From Rhodospirillales bacterium (GTDB taxonomy: Bacteria > Pseudomonadota > Alphaproteobacteria > Micavibrionales > Micavibrionaceae): a DNA stretch of 64,000 bases. The stretch is taken from positions 1,426,001 to 1,490,000 of the forward strand of contig JACKJA010000002.1 in NCBI GenBank assembly GCA_020638175.1. The letters run 5' to 3'. Below the pieces are notes generated by a model. The model made no database searches. It was not told where the DNA came from and saw only the letters and a program-made list of their open reading frames with translations. Shown in pieces: positions 53,076 to 61,265 of this stretch (position 1 is its first letter; every line of letters begins with the position of its first letter). The position numbers and the translations under genes are program-made.

Positions 53076-55340
53076 CTATGCCGCTTGGATTTCAAGCATG
53101 TCTTCCCCTTCGGCGGGCAACACCAGAATAACCGTGGCTCCGCCAAGATTTACCCAGTCTTTTTGGTCTTTCAGCCAGCCCGGAACGCCCAGAACCAGAC
53201 GCCCGTGATGATCGTCCATAATCTTTTTGACGATCGCCAGCCCCAAACCGGTTCCCTTGGCCTTGTGCGTAACGTAGGGCTCCGTCAGGTTATCGACGTT
53301 CTCTTCACCGGGTAGTCCCAGACCGTTGTCCGTCACTGCCACAAAAATATCCTGTCCATGACAGGACATCAAAATGTCGATCCGCCCCGCAACAGAATCC
53401 TGTTCCTGCCGCGCATGAATGGAATCGATGGCGTTTTGAATAATGTTGGTCATCGCCTGCCGGATTTGCCGGGTATCAAAAGCGGCGAACACGGCTTCAT
53501 CCCCTTCGTTCAGCCCCGTCAAACCAAATGAAATATCGGGATGCGCTTGCTGCTCCAGCGTCAGCATATCCCGGATCGAGCGCCCCAGATCATCACGCTT
53601 GATAACCGGTTCGGGCATCCGCGCAAAAGCTGAAAATTCATTGACCATCCGCCCGATATCCCCGACATGATGAATAATCGTATCGGTGCATTGCGCGAAA
53701 ATATCCTGATCGTCCTTGATCTGCGACAGGTATTTGCGTTTCAAACGCTCGGCGGAAAGTTGTATCGGCGTCAGCGGATTTTTAATCTCATGCGCGATCC
53801 GCCGGGCCACATCCGCCCAGGCTGCTTTACGCTGCGCCGATTGCAATTCGGTAATATCATCGAACGTCAGAACAGCGCCTTTATCTTCCTCGCCCAACAT
53901 CTCAATCGCCATCCGCACCAGCAAAACCCGTTTCGTCCCGTCCTGACAAACATAAGGCAATTCGAACTGGGTAATTTTACCCGGTTTTTGATGAGCTTGC
54001 TCCAAAAGCGGCGCCAGATCGGGAATGATAGCGGTAATGAGCTGACCAGACAGTGCATCACTTTCCGTTTGAAACAGTTCGCAAGCCGAGTTATTCACGA
54101 GCCGCACCACGCCTTTTTCGTCAACCCCGACAATCCCGGCGGATACACCGGCCAGAACCGTTTCGATAAAATGACGGCGCTGGTCAATCTGACGGTTGGC
54201 AGCCACCAGCTCATCACGCTGCTCCTGCAACTGGCTGGTCATCCGGTTAAAGGTCCGCGCCAACAAGGTAAATTCATCGCCTCGACGAAATTCCCGCACC
54301 CGCGCCGTCAGGTCACCGCCCCGCACCCGTTCCGCGGCCGTAATCAGCTCGCCAATCGGCAAAACAAGCTGCCGGGCAAAAATCAACCCGAACCACGTCG
54401 CCGCCAACAATAACAACAGCGCCACCACGACAAAAATCAGGGTTATTTTGACCTGCAAATTGGAATACTGCCCTTCCAGCGCTTCATAAGCCGCCACAGC
54501 CTGCCGGGTATCGGCCAGATAGGACAAGACCGTCGGATCGACCATCCGCCCGACAAACAAATAAGCGTCGGCAAAATTCTCCAGCCGCACAAGTGCCCGC
54601 ACCCGGTCGTCATCCTCGCTGGTCATCAGGACAATCTCACCGGCATCAGCCTCCGCCAGATCGACTGAGCGCAATTCCGCAAACGCCGGAGAAATTTCAA
54701 CGCCGGCATGCGCCAGCACCTGCCCGGCCCGGTCAAAAACAATCACTTCCGAAAAATTACGCAGCAAAGACTGCGTCCGCATGACCTTGGCAAACGCCTC
54801 CAGATTTTCCGTCAGAATTTCGGCCTGACGGTTCAGGTCATTGGCCATGCCCATCATATCAACCCGGATAACCTGCTGGTGTTCGCGCAAATACGCCTCG
54901 GCAACTGCCTGCGAGCGGTTAACCGCCGTGCTGACCCGTTCGCTAAACCAGCTTTGCACCCCGAAATGCAAAAAGAAAGCGGCAAAAACCGTCATCAAAA
55001 TCGCCGGCGTTGCCGCCAGAAGCCCAAAGACAAAGACCAGCCGCACATGCAGGCGTGATCCCGCCAGTCCACGCCGTCGCCCGCTCCACAAATTAGCGAT
55101 CCGCCGGGCAATCAAAATCCCCAGCACCAGCAAAATCACCATATCAAGGTTCAAAAGCCAGATAACGGTTTCAGGATCACTACCGAAAGGCGGTGCTTCA
55201 GTCAAAGCGGCATAAGTCGAAAAACCGCTCAGGATCGCCGCAAAAATCAGCAAAAGCGCCAAACGGTTCCCCCAGTCACTGCCAACGCGGGCCAGCAACG
55301 CGATTTTTGCGAAAAGATTTTTATTCAAAGGGAACGGCAT
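53076..55340 (-). CDS. ntrY: NtrY membrane histidine kinase
   Basis: The sensor kinase that controls NtrX, affecting nitrogen, redox and envelope responses. From ATG 55340 it has 754 residues with several N-terminal helices, a periplasmic region, HAMP (LVLPIGELITAAERVRGG), PAS, HisKA with the phospho-histidine in RIAHEIKNPLTPIQL, and the HATPase domain (DNGLGLPGEE, GTGLGLAIVKKI). A longer frame reaches 55472, but that would overlap ispDF, so ATG 55340 is used. A TATAAT lies on this strand at 55356-55361. It ends 20 bases before ntrX. Confidence 0.93.
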   Translation of the reverse strand: MPFPLNKNLFAKIALLARVGSDWGNRLALLLIFAAILSGFSTYAALTEAPPFGSDPETVIWLLNLDMVILLVLGILIARRIANLWSGRRRGLAGSRLHVRLVFVFGLLAATPAILMTVFAAFFLHFGVQSWFSERVSTAVNRSQAVAEAYLREHQQVIRVDMMGMANDLNRQAEILTENLEAFAKVMRTQSLLRNFSEVIVFDRAGQVLAHAGVEISPAFAELRSVDLAEADAGEIVLMTSEDDDRVRALVRLENFADAYLFVGRMVDPTVLSYLADTRQAVAAYEALEGQYSNLQVKITLIFVVVALLLLLAATWFGLIFARQLVLPIGELITAAERVRGGDLTARVREFRRGDEFTLLARTFNRMTSQLQEQRDELVAANRQIDQRRHFIETVLAGVSAGIVGVDEKGVVRLVNNSACELFQTESDALSGQLITAIIPDLAPLLEQAHQKPGKITQFELPYVCQDGTKRVLLVRMAIEMLGEEDKGAVLTFDDITELQSAQRKAAWADVARRIAHEIKNPLTPIQLSAERLKRKYLSQIKDDQDIFAQCTDTIIHHVGDIGRMVNEFSAFARMPEPVIKRDDLGRSIRDMLTLEQQAHPDISFGLTGLNEGDEAVFAAFDTRQIRQAMTNIIQNAIDSIHARQEQDSVAGRIDILMSCHGQDIFVAVTDNGLGLPGEENVDNLTEPYVTHKAKGTGLGLAIVKKIMDDHHGRLVLGVPGWLKDQKDWVNLGGATVILVLPAEGEDMLEIQAA

Positions 55341-55440
55341 TCTTAAAACTGTTTTATTATATGAATTTGTTTTGCTAGTGTGTCCACCAATGTGACTCTT
55401 GTATGACATTTTTGCAACAGTCAGCACAACATAGGAGCCT

Positions 55441-56631
55441 ATGAAAATTTCTGCAACAAATATCGACCCCATTCCCTTTTATGTCCTGATCGCCGCCGGC
55501 GGCAGCGGCACACGTCTGGGCGGAGATCGGCCAAAACAATACCGGTCCGTTGCGGGAAAAACCATACTGCGCCACACGATCGAGGCCTTCCTGACCTGCC
55601 CCGGCCTCCGGCAAATTCGTGTCATCATCGACCCGGCCCATGCAAAATGGTATCAGGAAAGCGTCACGGGTCTGGATATGCTGCCTCCCATCAACGGCGG
55701 AGAAGAAAGAAATGATAGTGTTTCAAATGGATTAAACAAATTTTCTAATCTAAAAGATAAAGATATAATTTTGATCCACGACGCGGCCCGCCCGTTCGTA
55801 TCACGCGGGGAAATCGAGCAAACCGTCATCCGCGTCAAGGAAACCGGCGCCGCGACACTGGCCGCCCCGGTTAGCGATACACTACGCCACACAAACGGCC
55901 ATTACATCGACCGCACCGGCCTGTGGGCCGTCCAGACCCCGCAGGGCTTTCACTATGGCCTGATCCGCCGCGCCCATGAGAAAGCCGACCCCGCCGTCAA
56001 ATACACCGATGACACAGCCATGGTGGCCGCGCTGGGACATCCGGTTGAAATCGTCACCGGATCGCGCCGCAACTTCAAAATCACAACGGCAGAGGACATG
56101 AACATGGCTGAACAGCTTATAACGGCGCCCCCCGCAACAGAAACGCGTATTGGCAGCGGCTTTGACGTCCACGCGTTCACAGCGCAAACGACCACTGCCA
56201 TCCGTATCGGCGGCATTGATATCCCGCACGACAAAGGGCTGGCGGGACATTCCGATGCCGACGTTGCCCTGCACGCCCTGACGGATGCGCTCCTCGGAAC
56301 GATCGGCGCGGGCGATATCGGCCAGCACTTCCCGCCCTCGGACCCGCAATGGAAAGGCGCCGACAGCGCCCTCTTCCTCGAAAAAGCGGTTCACCTCGTA
56401 AAAGAACAAGGCGGCGCCATCAACAACATGGACCTGACCATTATCTGCGAAACGCCCAAAATCGGCCCATACCGTGAAGCGATACGCGCCCGCATAGCCA
56501 AAATTTGCAGCATTGATGAAAGCCGTATCAATATCAAAGGCACCACGACAGAAAAACTCGGCTTCACCGGCCGCGGCGAAGGCATCGCCGCTCAGGCAGC
56601 CGCCACCATTCAACTGCCCAAGGAAAGCTAA
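55441..56631 (+). CDS. ispDF: IspDF, fused MEP-pathway enzyme
   Basis: A 396-residue fusion. The N-terminal part (1-225) is 2-C-methyl-D-erythritol 4-phosphate cytidylyltransferase (IspD; AAGGSGTRLGGDRPKQY at 18-34 and IHDAARPFVS), and the C-terminal part (from about 236) is 2-C-methyl-D-erythritol 2,4-cyclodiphosphate synthase (IspF; RIGSGFDVHAF with D242 and H244, GLAGHSDADV). Fusion is common in alphaproteobacteria. AGGAG at 55433-55437 precedes ATG 55441; it is divergent from ntrY. Confidence 0.96.
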   Translation: MKISATNIDPIPFYVLIAAGGSGTRLGGDRPKQYRSVAGKTILRHTIEAFLTCPGLRQIRVIIDPAHAKWYQESVTGLDMLPPINGGEERNDSVSNGLNKFSNLKDKDIILIHDAARPFVSRGEIEQTVIRVKETGAATLAAPVSDTLRHTNGHYIDRTGLWAVQTPQGFHYGLIRRAHEKADPAVKYTDDTAMVAALGHPVEIVTGSRRNFKITTAEDMNMAEQLITAPPATETRIGSGFDVHAFTAQTTTAIRIGGIDIPHDKGLAGHSDADVALHALTDALLGTIGAGDIGQHFPPSDPQWKGADSALFLEKAVHLVKEQGGAINNMDLTIICETPKIGPYREAIRARIAKICSIDESRINIKGTTTEKLGFTGRGEGIAAQAAATIQLPKES

Positions 56632-56634
56632 ACC

Positions 56635-57126
56635 ATGCTCGACCGCGACCTGATTCAAAAACTCGATTTCAAAGACCGGTCTGTTTGGCTGGCAACATGG
56701 CTGGGATGCGGCTTGATGAAACCAGCACCCGGCACATGGGGAACGATTGGCGCCCTGCCCTTTGGCATAGCGCTGCTGCTCATCGACGGCTGGCCGCTTT
56801 TGCTGGCCGCAGCCATCATTATCTTTGCCGCAGGCTATAAAGCCGCGGAAAAATTCGAAACCATGACCAAAACCCACGACAACAGCGCCATCGTCGTCGA
56901 TGAAGTCGTCGGGGTATGGATTGCCATGCTCCCCGCGGCGCTCGTCCCCGTGCATATTCTTATTGCCTTTGCGCTGTTCCGGTTCTTTGATATTCTCAAA
57001 CCGTGGCCAGTCGGCTGGGCGGATAAAAAATTGCCCGGCGCACTGGGCGTCATGGCGGATGACGTTCTGGCCGGCGTATATGCGGCACTAATTATAGGAG
57101 GGTTACGCTATGCAGGAATTATTTGA
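56635..57126 (+). CDS. pgpA: Phosphatidylglycerophosphatase A
   Basis: PgpA removes the phosphate from phosphatidylglycerol phosphate in the inner membrane. In 163 residues the family features KPAPGTWGTIGALPFG, VVDEVVGVWIAML and RFFDILKPWPVGWADKK are seen with four or five hydrophobic helices. It lies three bases after ispDF and overlaps the next gene by 17 bases. Confidence 0.95.
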   Translation: MLDRDLIQKLDFKDRSVWLATWLGCGLMKPAPGTWGTIGALPFGIALLLIDGWPLLLAAAIIIFAAGYKAAEKFETMTKTHDNSAIVVDEVVGVWIAMLPAALVPVHILIAFALFRFFDILKPWPVGWADKKLPGALGVMADDVLAGVYAALIIGGLRYAGII

Positions 57127-57580
57127 TCTACTCGATAAAAACAACATGCGGCTGGTTTCAGCCGAAAGCTGCACCGGCGGCATGATTGCGGCGGCGATCA
57201 CCGATATCCCCGGCTCTTCACGAGTCTTTGAGCGCGGCTTTGTCACTTACGCCAACGAAGCGAAAGGCGAAATGCTGAACGTTGCCGTCGAAACCATCCA
57301 GCAATTCGGCGCCGTCAGCGGCCCGACGGTCGAGGAAATGGTCCGCGGCGCCCTGCATAACAGCCGCGGCAACATCGCCGTCGCCACAACCGGCATCGCC
57401 GGCCCCACCGGCGGCACGGGAACCAAACCCGTCGGCACGGTTTATATCGGCGTCGGCGTCAAGGGCCACCCGGTCAAAAGCTATGAACACCACTTTAAAG
57501 GTGATCGCGCCGCCGTTCGTCAGCAAAGTGTCGATGCGGCCATCAAGCATCTCGTGAACCTCATCAAGGAAACCCCGTGA
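57110..57580 (+). CDS. pncC: CinA C-terminal domain (PncC, nicotinamide-nucleotide amidase)
   Basis: A 156-residue stand-alone CinA C-terminal domain, which deamidates nicotinamide mononucleotide to recycle NAD breakdown products. Motifs SAESCTGGMIAAAITDIPGS, FVTYANEAKGEML and TTGIAGPTGGT are intact. The N-terminal ADP-ribose domain of full CinA is absent, which is usual for alphaproteobacteria. It overlaps pgpA and the next gene (GTGA). Confidence 0.94.
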   Translation: MQELFDLLDKNNMRLVSAESCTGGMIAAAITDIPGSSRVFERGFVTYANEAKGEMLNVAVETIQQFGAVSGPTVEEMVRGALHNSRGNIAVATTGIAGPTGGTGTKPVGTVYIGVGVKGHPVKSYEHHFKGDRAAVRQQSVDAAIKHLVNLIKETP

Positions 57581-58485
57581 CAAAAATCGCCTTTGTATCG
57601 TCGGCCGACCACAATTATTTTCCGATGCTTCTGGAATGGGTTCATTGCATCCGCTCCTTCGGCGAGAGCAAAGACATGGATATCTGCATCATGGATTCCG
57701 GCATGACGCCGGAGCAGATCGAAAAACTCCGCCCGCTGGTCACAACGATCATCGATCCGGACTGGCCCTGCCCGATCCCGGCCTACAAAATTAGGGGCCG
57801 AGAATATTTGAAAGCCTGCGTCGCCCGCCCGTTCATGAAGAACTATTTCCCCGGTTACGACCTCTATTTCTGGATGGATGCCGATACATGGGTGCAAAAC
57901 TGGGAAGCTGTCGAGCTGTTCATCACCGGCGGCCTGCGTAAAAAAATCACCCTGACCGGCCAAGTCGACCGCGCCTACCCGCGCCAGATCCGCGTTAAAT
58001 GGCTAGGCCGCTGGCCATGGAAAGTCCGCGGCTTTTATTTCTCCAACGCCCTGCGTGCGTTCGGGTTTAAACGCGCCAAAGAACTTCTGCCCTACCACGT
58101 ACTACTGGCCGGTGCCTTTTGCCTGCACAAAGACGCGCCGCATTGGGACCGCTGGCAGGAACTCGTCAAAACCGCCGTAAAAAAAGGGAAAGTTTTTACC
58201 GCCGAACAGCTCTCGCTCGGCATCATGTGCTATCTCGAAGGCTACGAATTTGAAATACTGCCCGGCTGGGTCCACTGGCTGTGCGAATTCAAACCACTGT
58301 GGGATACCGAAAAGGAAAAATGGGTCGAACCCTACTTACCCCATCACGAAATCGGAATTTTACACCTGTCCGGCTTTGATGAAATGCGCATCAACCGGGC
58401 CGTCACAACCGACTTCAAAACCCTGCAGGGCGGCACGATCGAAAAGAACTATCGCTACCCGGCTTTTGACGGCGAAACCCCATAG
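57577..58485 (+). CDS. glycosyltransferase-like protein (DxD motif)
   Basis: A 302-residue protein, not assigned to a named enzyme. A DxD motif (D101-A-D103 in YFWMDADTWVQ), a Rossmann-like start (MTKIAFVSSADHNY) and a late His-containing block (HEIGILHLSGFDE) resemble GT-A/GT8-type glycosyltransferases. The Trp-rich basic stretch KWLGRWPWKVRGFYF could face a membrane. It starts from GTG 57577, overlapping pncC, and its 3' end overlaps the convergent ratA gene by 31 bases. Acceptor and donor unknown. Confidence 0.7.
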   Translation: MTKIAFVSSADHNYFPMLLEWVHCIRSFGESKDMDICIMDSGMTPEQIEKLRPLVTTIIDPDWPCPIPAYKIRGREYLKACVARPFMKNYFPGYDLYFWMDADTWVQNWEAVELFITGGLRKKITLTGQVDRAYPRQIRVKWLGRWPWKVRGFYFSNALRAFGFKRAKELLPYHVLLAGAFCLHKDAPHWDRWQELVKTAVKKGKVFTAEQLSLGIMCYLEGYEFEILPGWVHWLCEFKPLWDTEKEKWVEPYLPHHEIGILHLSGFDEMRINRAVTTDFKTLQGGTIEKNYRYPAFDGETP

Positions 58486-58907
58486 AGCGCCGCCGCCCGC
58501 TTCTCGAACGCGTCAACCATTTTCTTAATGGCTTCGTTAAAGAAAGCGGTTATAACGCCTTGTAAAAAAGGGTTTTTAAAGTCAAAATCAACATAGAAAT
58601 CAATCGTACATGACCCGTCTGGCTCTTCGATGAACCGCCAATGGTTCGACAGGTGCCGCATCGGCCCCTTCATGTATTCGACATGGATATGATCGGGCCG
58701 TAGCGCCGTAACTTTCGATGTAAACGTCTCCCGCACCATCTTGTAGCCAATCACAAGGTCTGCATAAAACACATCACCCTCGCGCTTGTTGATCCGGCTG
58801 GCCAGACACCAGGGCAAAAATTCCGGATACTGATCCACCCCGGCGACAAGGTCAAAGAGCTGCTCGGCCGTATAGGGCATATGACGTTTTTCGGTGTGCT
58901 GAGGCAT
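58455..58907 (-). CDS. RatA/Coq10-type START-domain protein
   Basis: A 150-residue polyketide-cyclase/START-like protein related to RatA and mitochondrial Coq10, which bind isoprenoid quinones. It opens MPQHTEKRHMPYTAEQLFDLV and has DVFYADLVIGYKMVRETFTSKV. ATG 58907 is the start consistent with family members; a longer frame reaches 58973. In many alphaproteobacteria this gene follows lipA directly; here a DUF3800 gene intervenes. Confidence 0.88.
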   Translation of the reverse strand: MPQHTEKRHMPYTAEQLFDLVAGVDQYPEFLPWCLASRINKREGDVFYADLVIGYKMVRETFTSKVTALRPDHIHVEYMKGPMRHLSNHWRFIEEPDGSCTIDFYVDFDFKNPFLQGVITAFFNEAIKKMVDAFEKRAAALYGVSPSKAG

Positions 58908-58985
58908 TTTTTTCTTGCAAAAAAGTAAAGATATTCGATATCCTGAAAGTGGAGGCTTTGCAGGGAACTGCATTGCCTTTTTTGT

Positions 58986-59843
58986 TTATTCGAGGTCACG
59001 CTCCGACCGCGTACGCAAATCCGTTATATGTTTGAAACTCCATATTTCATGCCCCTCCCGTATCGTTCTATACCGTAACGAAGACACCTGTGAAACAAAG
59101 TCGTTTAACTCTTCCCGCGCCGGTTTTGCCATATATCGCGTTCTGAATCCCCATGACACGATATAGGAGATCAAATCCGCAACCTGAATTCCCGTCGTCA
59201 AGTCACTATGTACAAAAAACGGTTCAGGCACGATTAAATTTGAACGAAGTCGTCCTGTCGCCGTTTCCTTGAAATACTCATCCATCTGACCGATCAGAAT
59301 GTGACTTTGACTTTTTTCCAGTTCATCAAAGACAACGATACCTTGCTCACGCGGCCTTTGCTCATCAAGGAAATAATAAAAGCGTTCCAACAAAAAGCCG
59401 TAATCTTTTCTCAAACCATCAGAAGCTGTCCTCTCCGCGTCAGTCTCTACGATACTGGCAAAAGCCCGGCATCCGAAACGGGAGCAAATATTGAAAAGCT
59501 CTTGCGTATAATTTAGCTTAGCCAGCGCAAGTGCCTTGATTTGCTCAACGGTCGCGTCTCCTCCTGAAACAAGCGCTTGTTTTGCCAAAAATGAAACCTC
59601 TTCCGGCGATACATCCACGCTCAAACCGGCTTGCCTGAACACTTTCTTTTTGAGAATTTTACGTCCCTTAAGCTCCCTTGTTCCAAGGCTATACCGTTGT
59701 CCGAAACACTTCTCTTCAAGCCCATGCAGAGCTGTAATCAAGTTCCATAAATCCCTGTCCTGTATACAAACGCCACCAAGGACTTCATATGGAGCTTCTT
59801 TTCGGTCATGTCCCGATTCATCAATAAATAAAAAGTAGGCCAT
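58986..59843 (-). CDS. DUF3800 protein
   Basis: A 285-residue protein of the DUF3800 family, recognised by the opening FLFIDESGHD (D8, E9) and later acidic residues in VETDAER and VFDELEKSQ, with TTGIQVADLISYIVSWGF near the end. Function is unknown; an RNase H-like fold has been proposed for the family, and members often occur in variable genomic regions. Hand-counted G+C is 38% and 47% in two 60-base lines, against 57% in one lipA line. It sits 5 bases after lipA and splits the usual lipA-ratA pair. Confidence 0.8.
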   Translation of the reverse strand: MAYFLFIDESGHDRKEAPYEVLGGVCIQDRDLWNLITALHGLEEKCFGQRYSLGTRELKGRKILKKKVFRQAGLSVDVSPEEVSFLAKQALVSGGDATVEQIKALALAKLNYTQELFNICSRFGCRAFASIVETDAERTASDGLRKDYGFLLERFYYFLDEQRPREQGIVVFDELEKSQSHILIGQMDEYFKETATGRLRSNLIVPEPFFVHSDLTTGIQVADLISYIVSWGFRTRYMAKPAREELNDFVSQVSSLRYRTIREGHEIWSFKHITDLRTRSERDLE

Positions 59844-59848
59844 AACAT

Positions 59849-60808
59849 CTATTCCGCCGCGGCCAGTTTCGCGGCCCGCGCCGCCTTGAGCTTTTCGAAA
59901 TCCGCACCCGCATGATGGGAAGACCGCGTCAATGGCGTCGCCGATACCATCAGGAATCCCTTGTTATATGCCAACTTCTCCAGCTCTTTAAATTCGCCGG
60001 GCGTCCAGAATTTCTCGACCGGCGCGTGCTTCGGGCTGGGCTGGAGGTACTGACCGATCGTGATAAAATCGACATCGGCGGCACGCATATCGTCCATCAC
60101 TTGCGCAATTTCTTCCTTGGTTTCACCCAGACCAACCATCAAGCCCGACTTGGTAAAACTCTCCGGTTCAACTTCCTTGACCCGCTCCAGCAACCGCAGC
60201 GACGTAAAGTAACGCGCCCCCGGACGAATTGTCGGATACAACCGCGGCACAGTCTCCAGATTATGATTAAAAACATCAGGCCGCGCTTTTGCAACTATAT
60301 CAACACTATCAAAGCATTTTTTAAAGTCAGGGGTCAGGATTTCAATCGTCGTCCCCGGTGACTTGTAGCGGATCGCCTCGATAGTCTTCACATAGTGGTC
60401 CGCCCCGCCATCGGGCAAATCATCCCGGTCCACCGAGGTCACCACCACGTGTTTCAGCCCCATTTTCATCACAGCCACCCCGGTCCGCAGCGGCTCCATC
60501 TTATCAAGCGCCTCCGGCTTACCCGTCGCGACATTACAAAAGCTGCACGCACGGGTGCAAACCTCCCCCATAATCATGAAACTCGCATGTTTTTGCTGCC
60601 AGCATTCCCCGATATTCGGGCAGCCCGCTTCCTCGCACACGGTATTCAGCTTGCCTTCATGGACAATCGCGCGGGTTTCTTCGTATACCTTGCCCTGCGG
60701 CGCCGGCACACGAATCCAGTCCGGCTTCTTCCCGCTTGGCCGGTCGGGGTTCTTTTGCTTTTCCGGATGCCGCTTGGCCCGGTCTGTTAATTTCGGATTA
60801 TAGGTCAC
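59849..60808 (-). CDS. lipA: Lipoyl synthase
   Basis: A radical-SAM enzyme that inserts two sulfurs into protein-bound octanoyl groups. In 319 residues the auxiliary cluster cysteines are C58, C63 and C69 (CEEAGCPNIGEC) and the radical-SAM cysteines C84, C88 and C91 (CTRACSFC). The end RSSHHAGADF supplies the conserved serine region. It lies with lpdA and pdhC, whose complex it lipoylates. Confidence 0.97.
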   Translation of the reverse strand: MTYNPKLTDRAKRHPEKQKNPDRPSGKKPDWIRVPAPQGKVYEETRAIVHEGKLNTVCEEAGCPNIGECWQQKHASFMIMGEVCTRACSFCNVATGKPEALDKMEPLRTGVAVMKMGLKHVVVTSVDRDDLPDGGADHYVKTIEAIRYKSPGTTIEILTPDFKKCFDSVDIVAKARPDVFNHNLETVPRLYPTIRPGARYFTSLRLLERVKEVEPESFTKSGLMVGLGETKEEIAQVMDDMRAADVDFITIGQYLQPSPKHAPVEKFWTPGEFKELEKLAYNKGFLMVSATPLTRSSHHAGADFEKLKAARAAKLAAAE

Positions 60809-60846
60809 AATGGAGTCCTGTTTTCAAATTATTCCCGGCAACCACA

Positions 60847-61242
60847 CTAATCAGCTCGCTCTGCAAGAACGCGATCATAAGCATAGATCCGATCCAGCAA
60901 TGTTTCGACAACCAGCTTCATCAACGGCGGAGACTTCGTCAGCATGTTATCCAGATATTCTCGGCTAATCACGTAGACTTCGGCATCTGTCACCGCTTCG
61001 ACATCCAGCGTATGGTATTTATGGGCCATCAGAGCCATCTCACCAATCAACTCTCCGGCCCCCAAATTGGCAATTTTATGGTGCACACCGCTCCCCGGCA
61101 CCTTTTTATAGACCTCGACTACACCATCCTTAATCAAATAAGCCGCCGCAGGCATTTCCCCGGCACGGATGATTTGGCTTCCTTTTTTGAAAACCTTGAT
61201 TTCATGATCGGAAAGAACGGGAACAGTCATCTGCAACCTCAC
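60847..61242 (-). CDS. stand-alone cyclic-nucleotide-binding domain protein
   Basis: A 131-residue protein consisting of one Crp-type cNMP-binding domain (FKKGSQIIRAGEMPAAAYLI, VVEVYKKV, GAGELIGEMALM with the phosphate-binding cassette, AEVYVISREYLDNML). There is no DNA-binding helix-turn-helix after it, so it cannot act as a normal Crp regulator. An in-frame ATG at the fifth codon is an alternative start. It lies 23 bases after lpdA and 38 bases before lipA. It might sense a nucleotide to tune the PDH/lipoate genes; this is only inference. Confidence 0.85.
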   Translation of the reverse strand: MRLQMTVPVLSDHEIKVFKKGSQIIRAGEMPAAAYLIKDGVVEVYKKVPGSGVHHKIANLGAGELIGEMALMAHKYHTLDVEAVTDAEVYVISREYLDNMLTKSPPLMKLVVETLLDRIYAYDRVLAERAD

Positions 61243-61265
61243 AAGCCAGTATAAAAACCGTTCTA

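Noticed and set aside
55882..56955. 357-codon open frame opposite ispDF
   Set aside because: Shadow of the fused ispDF gene, whose motifs are complete.
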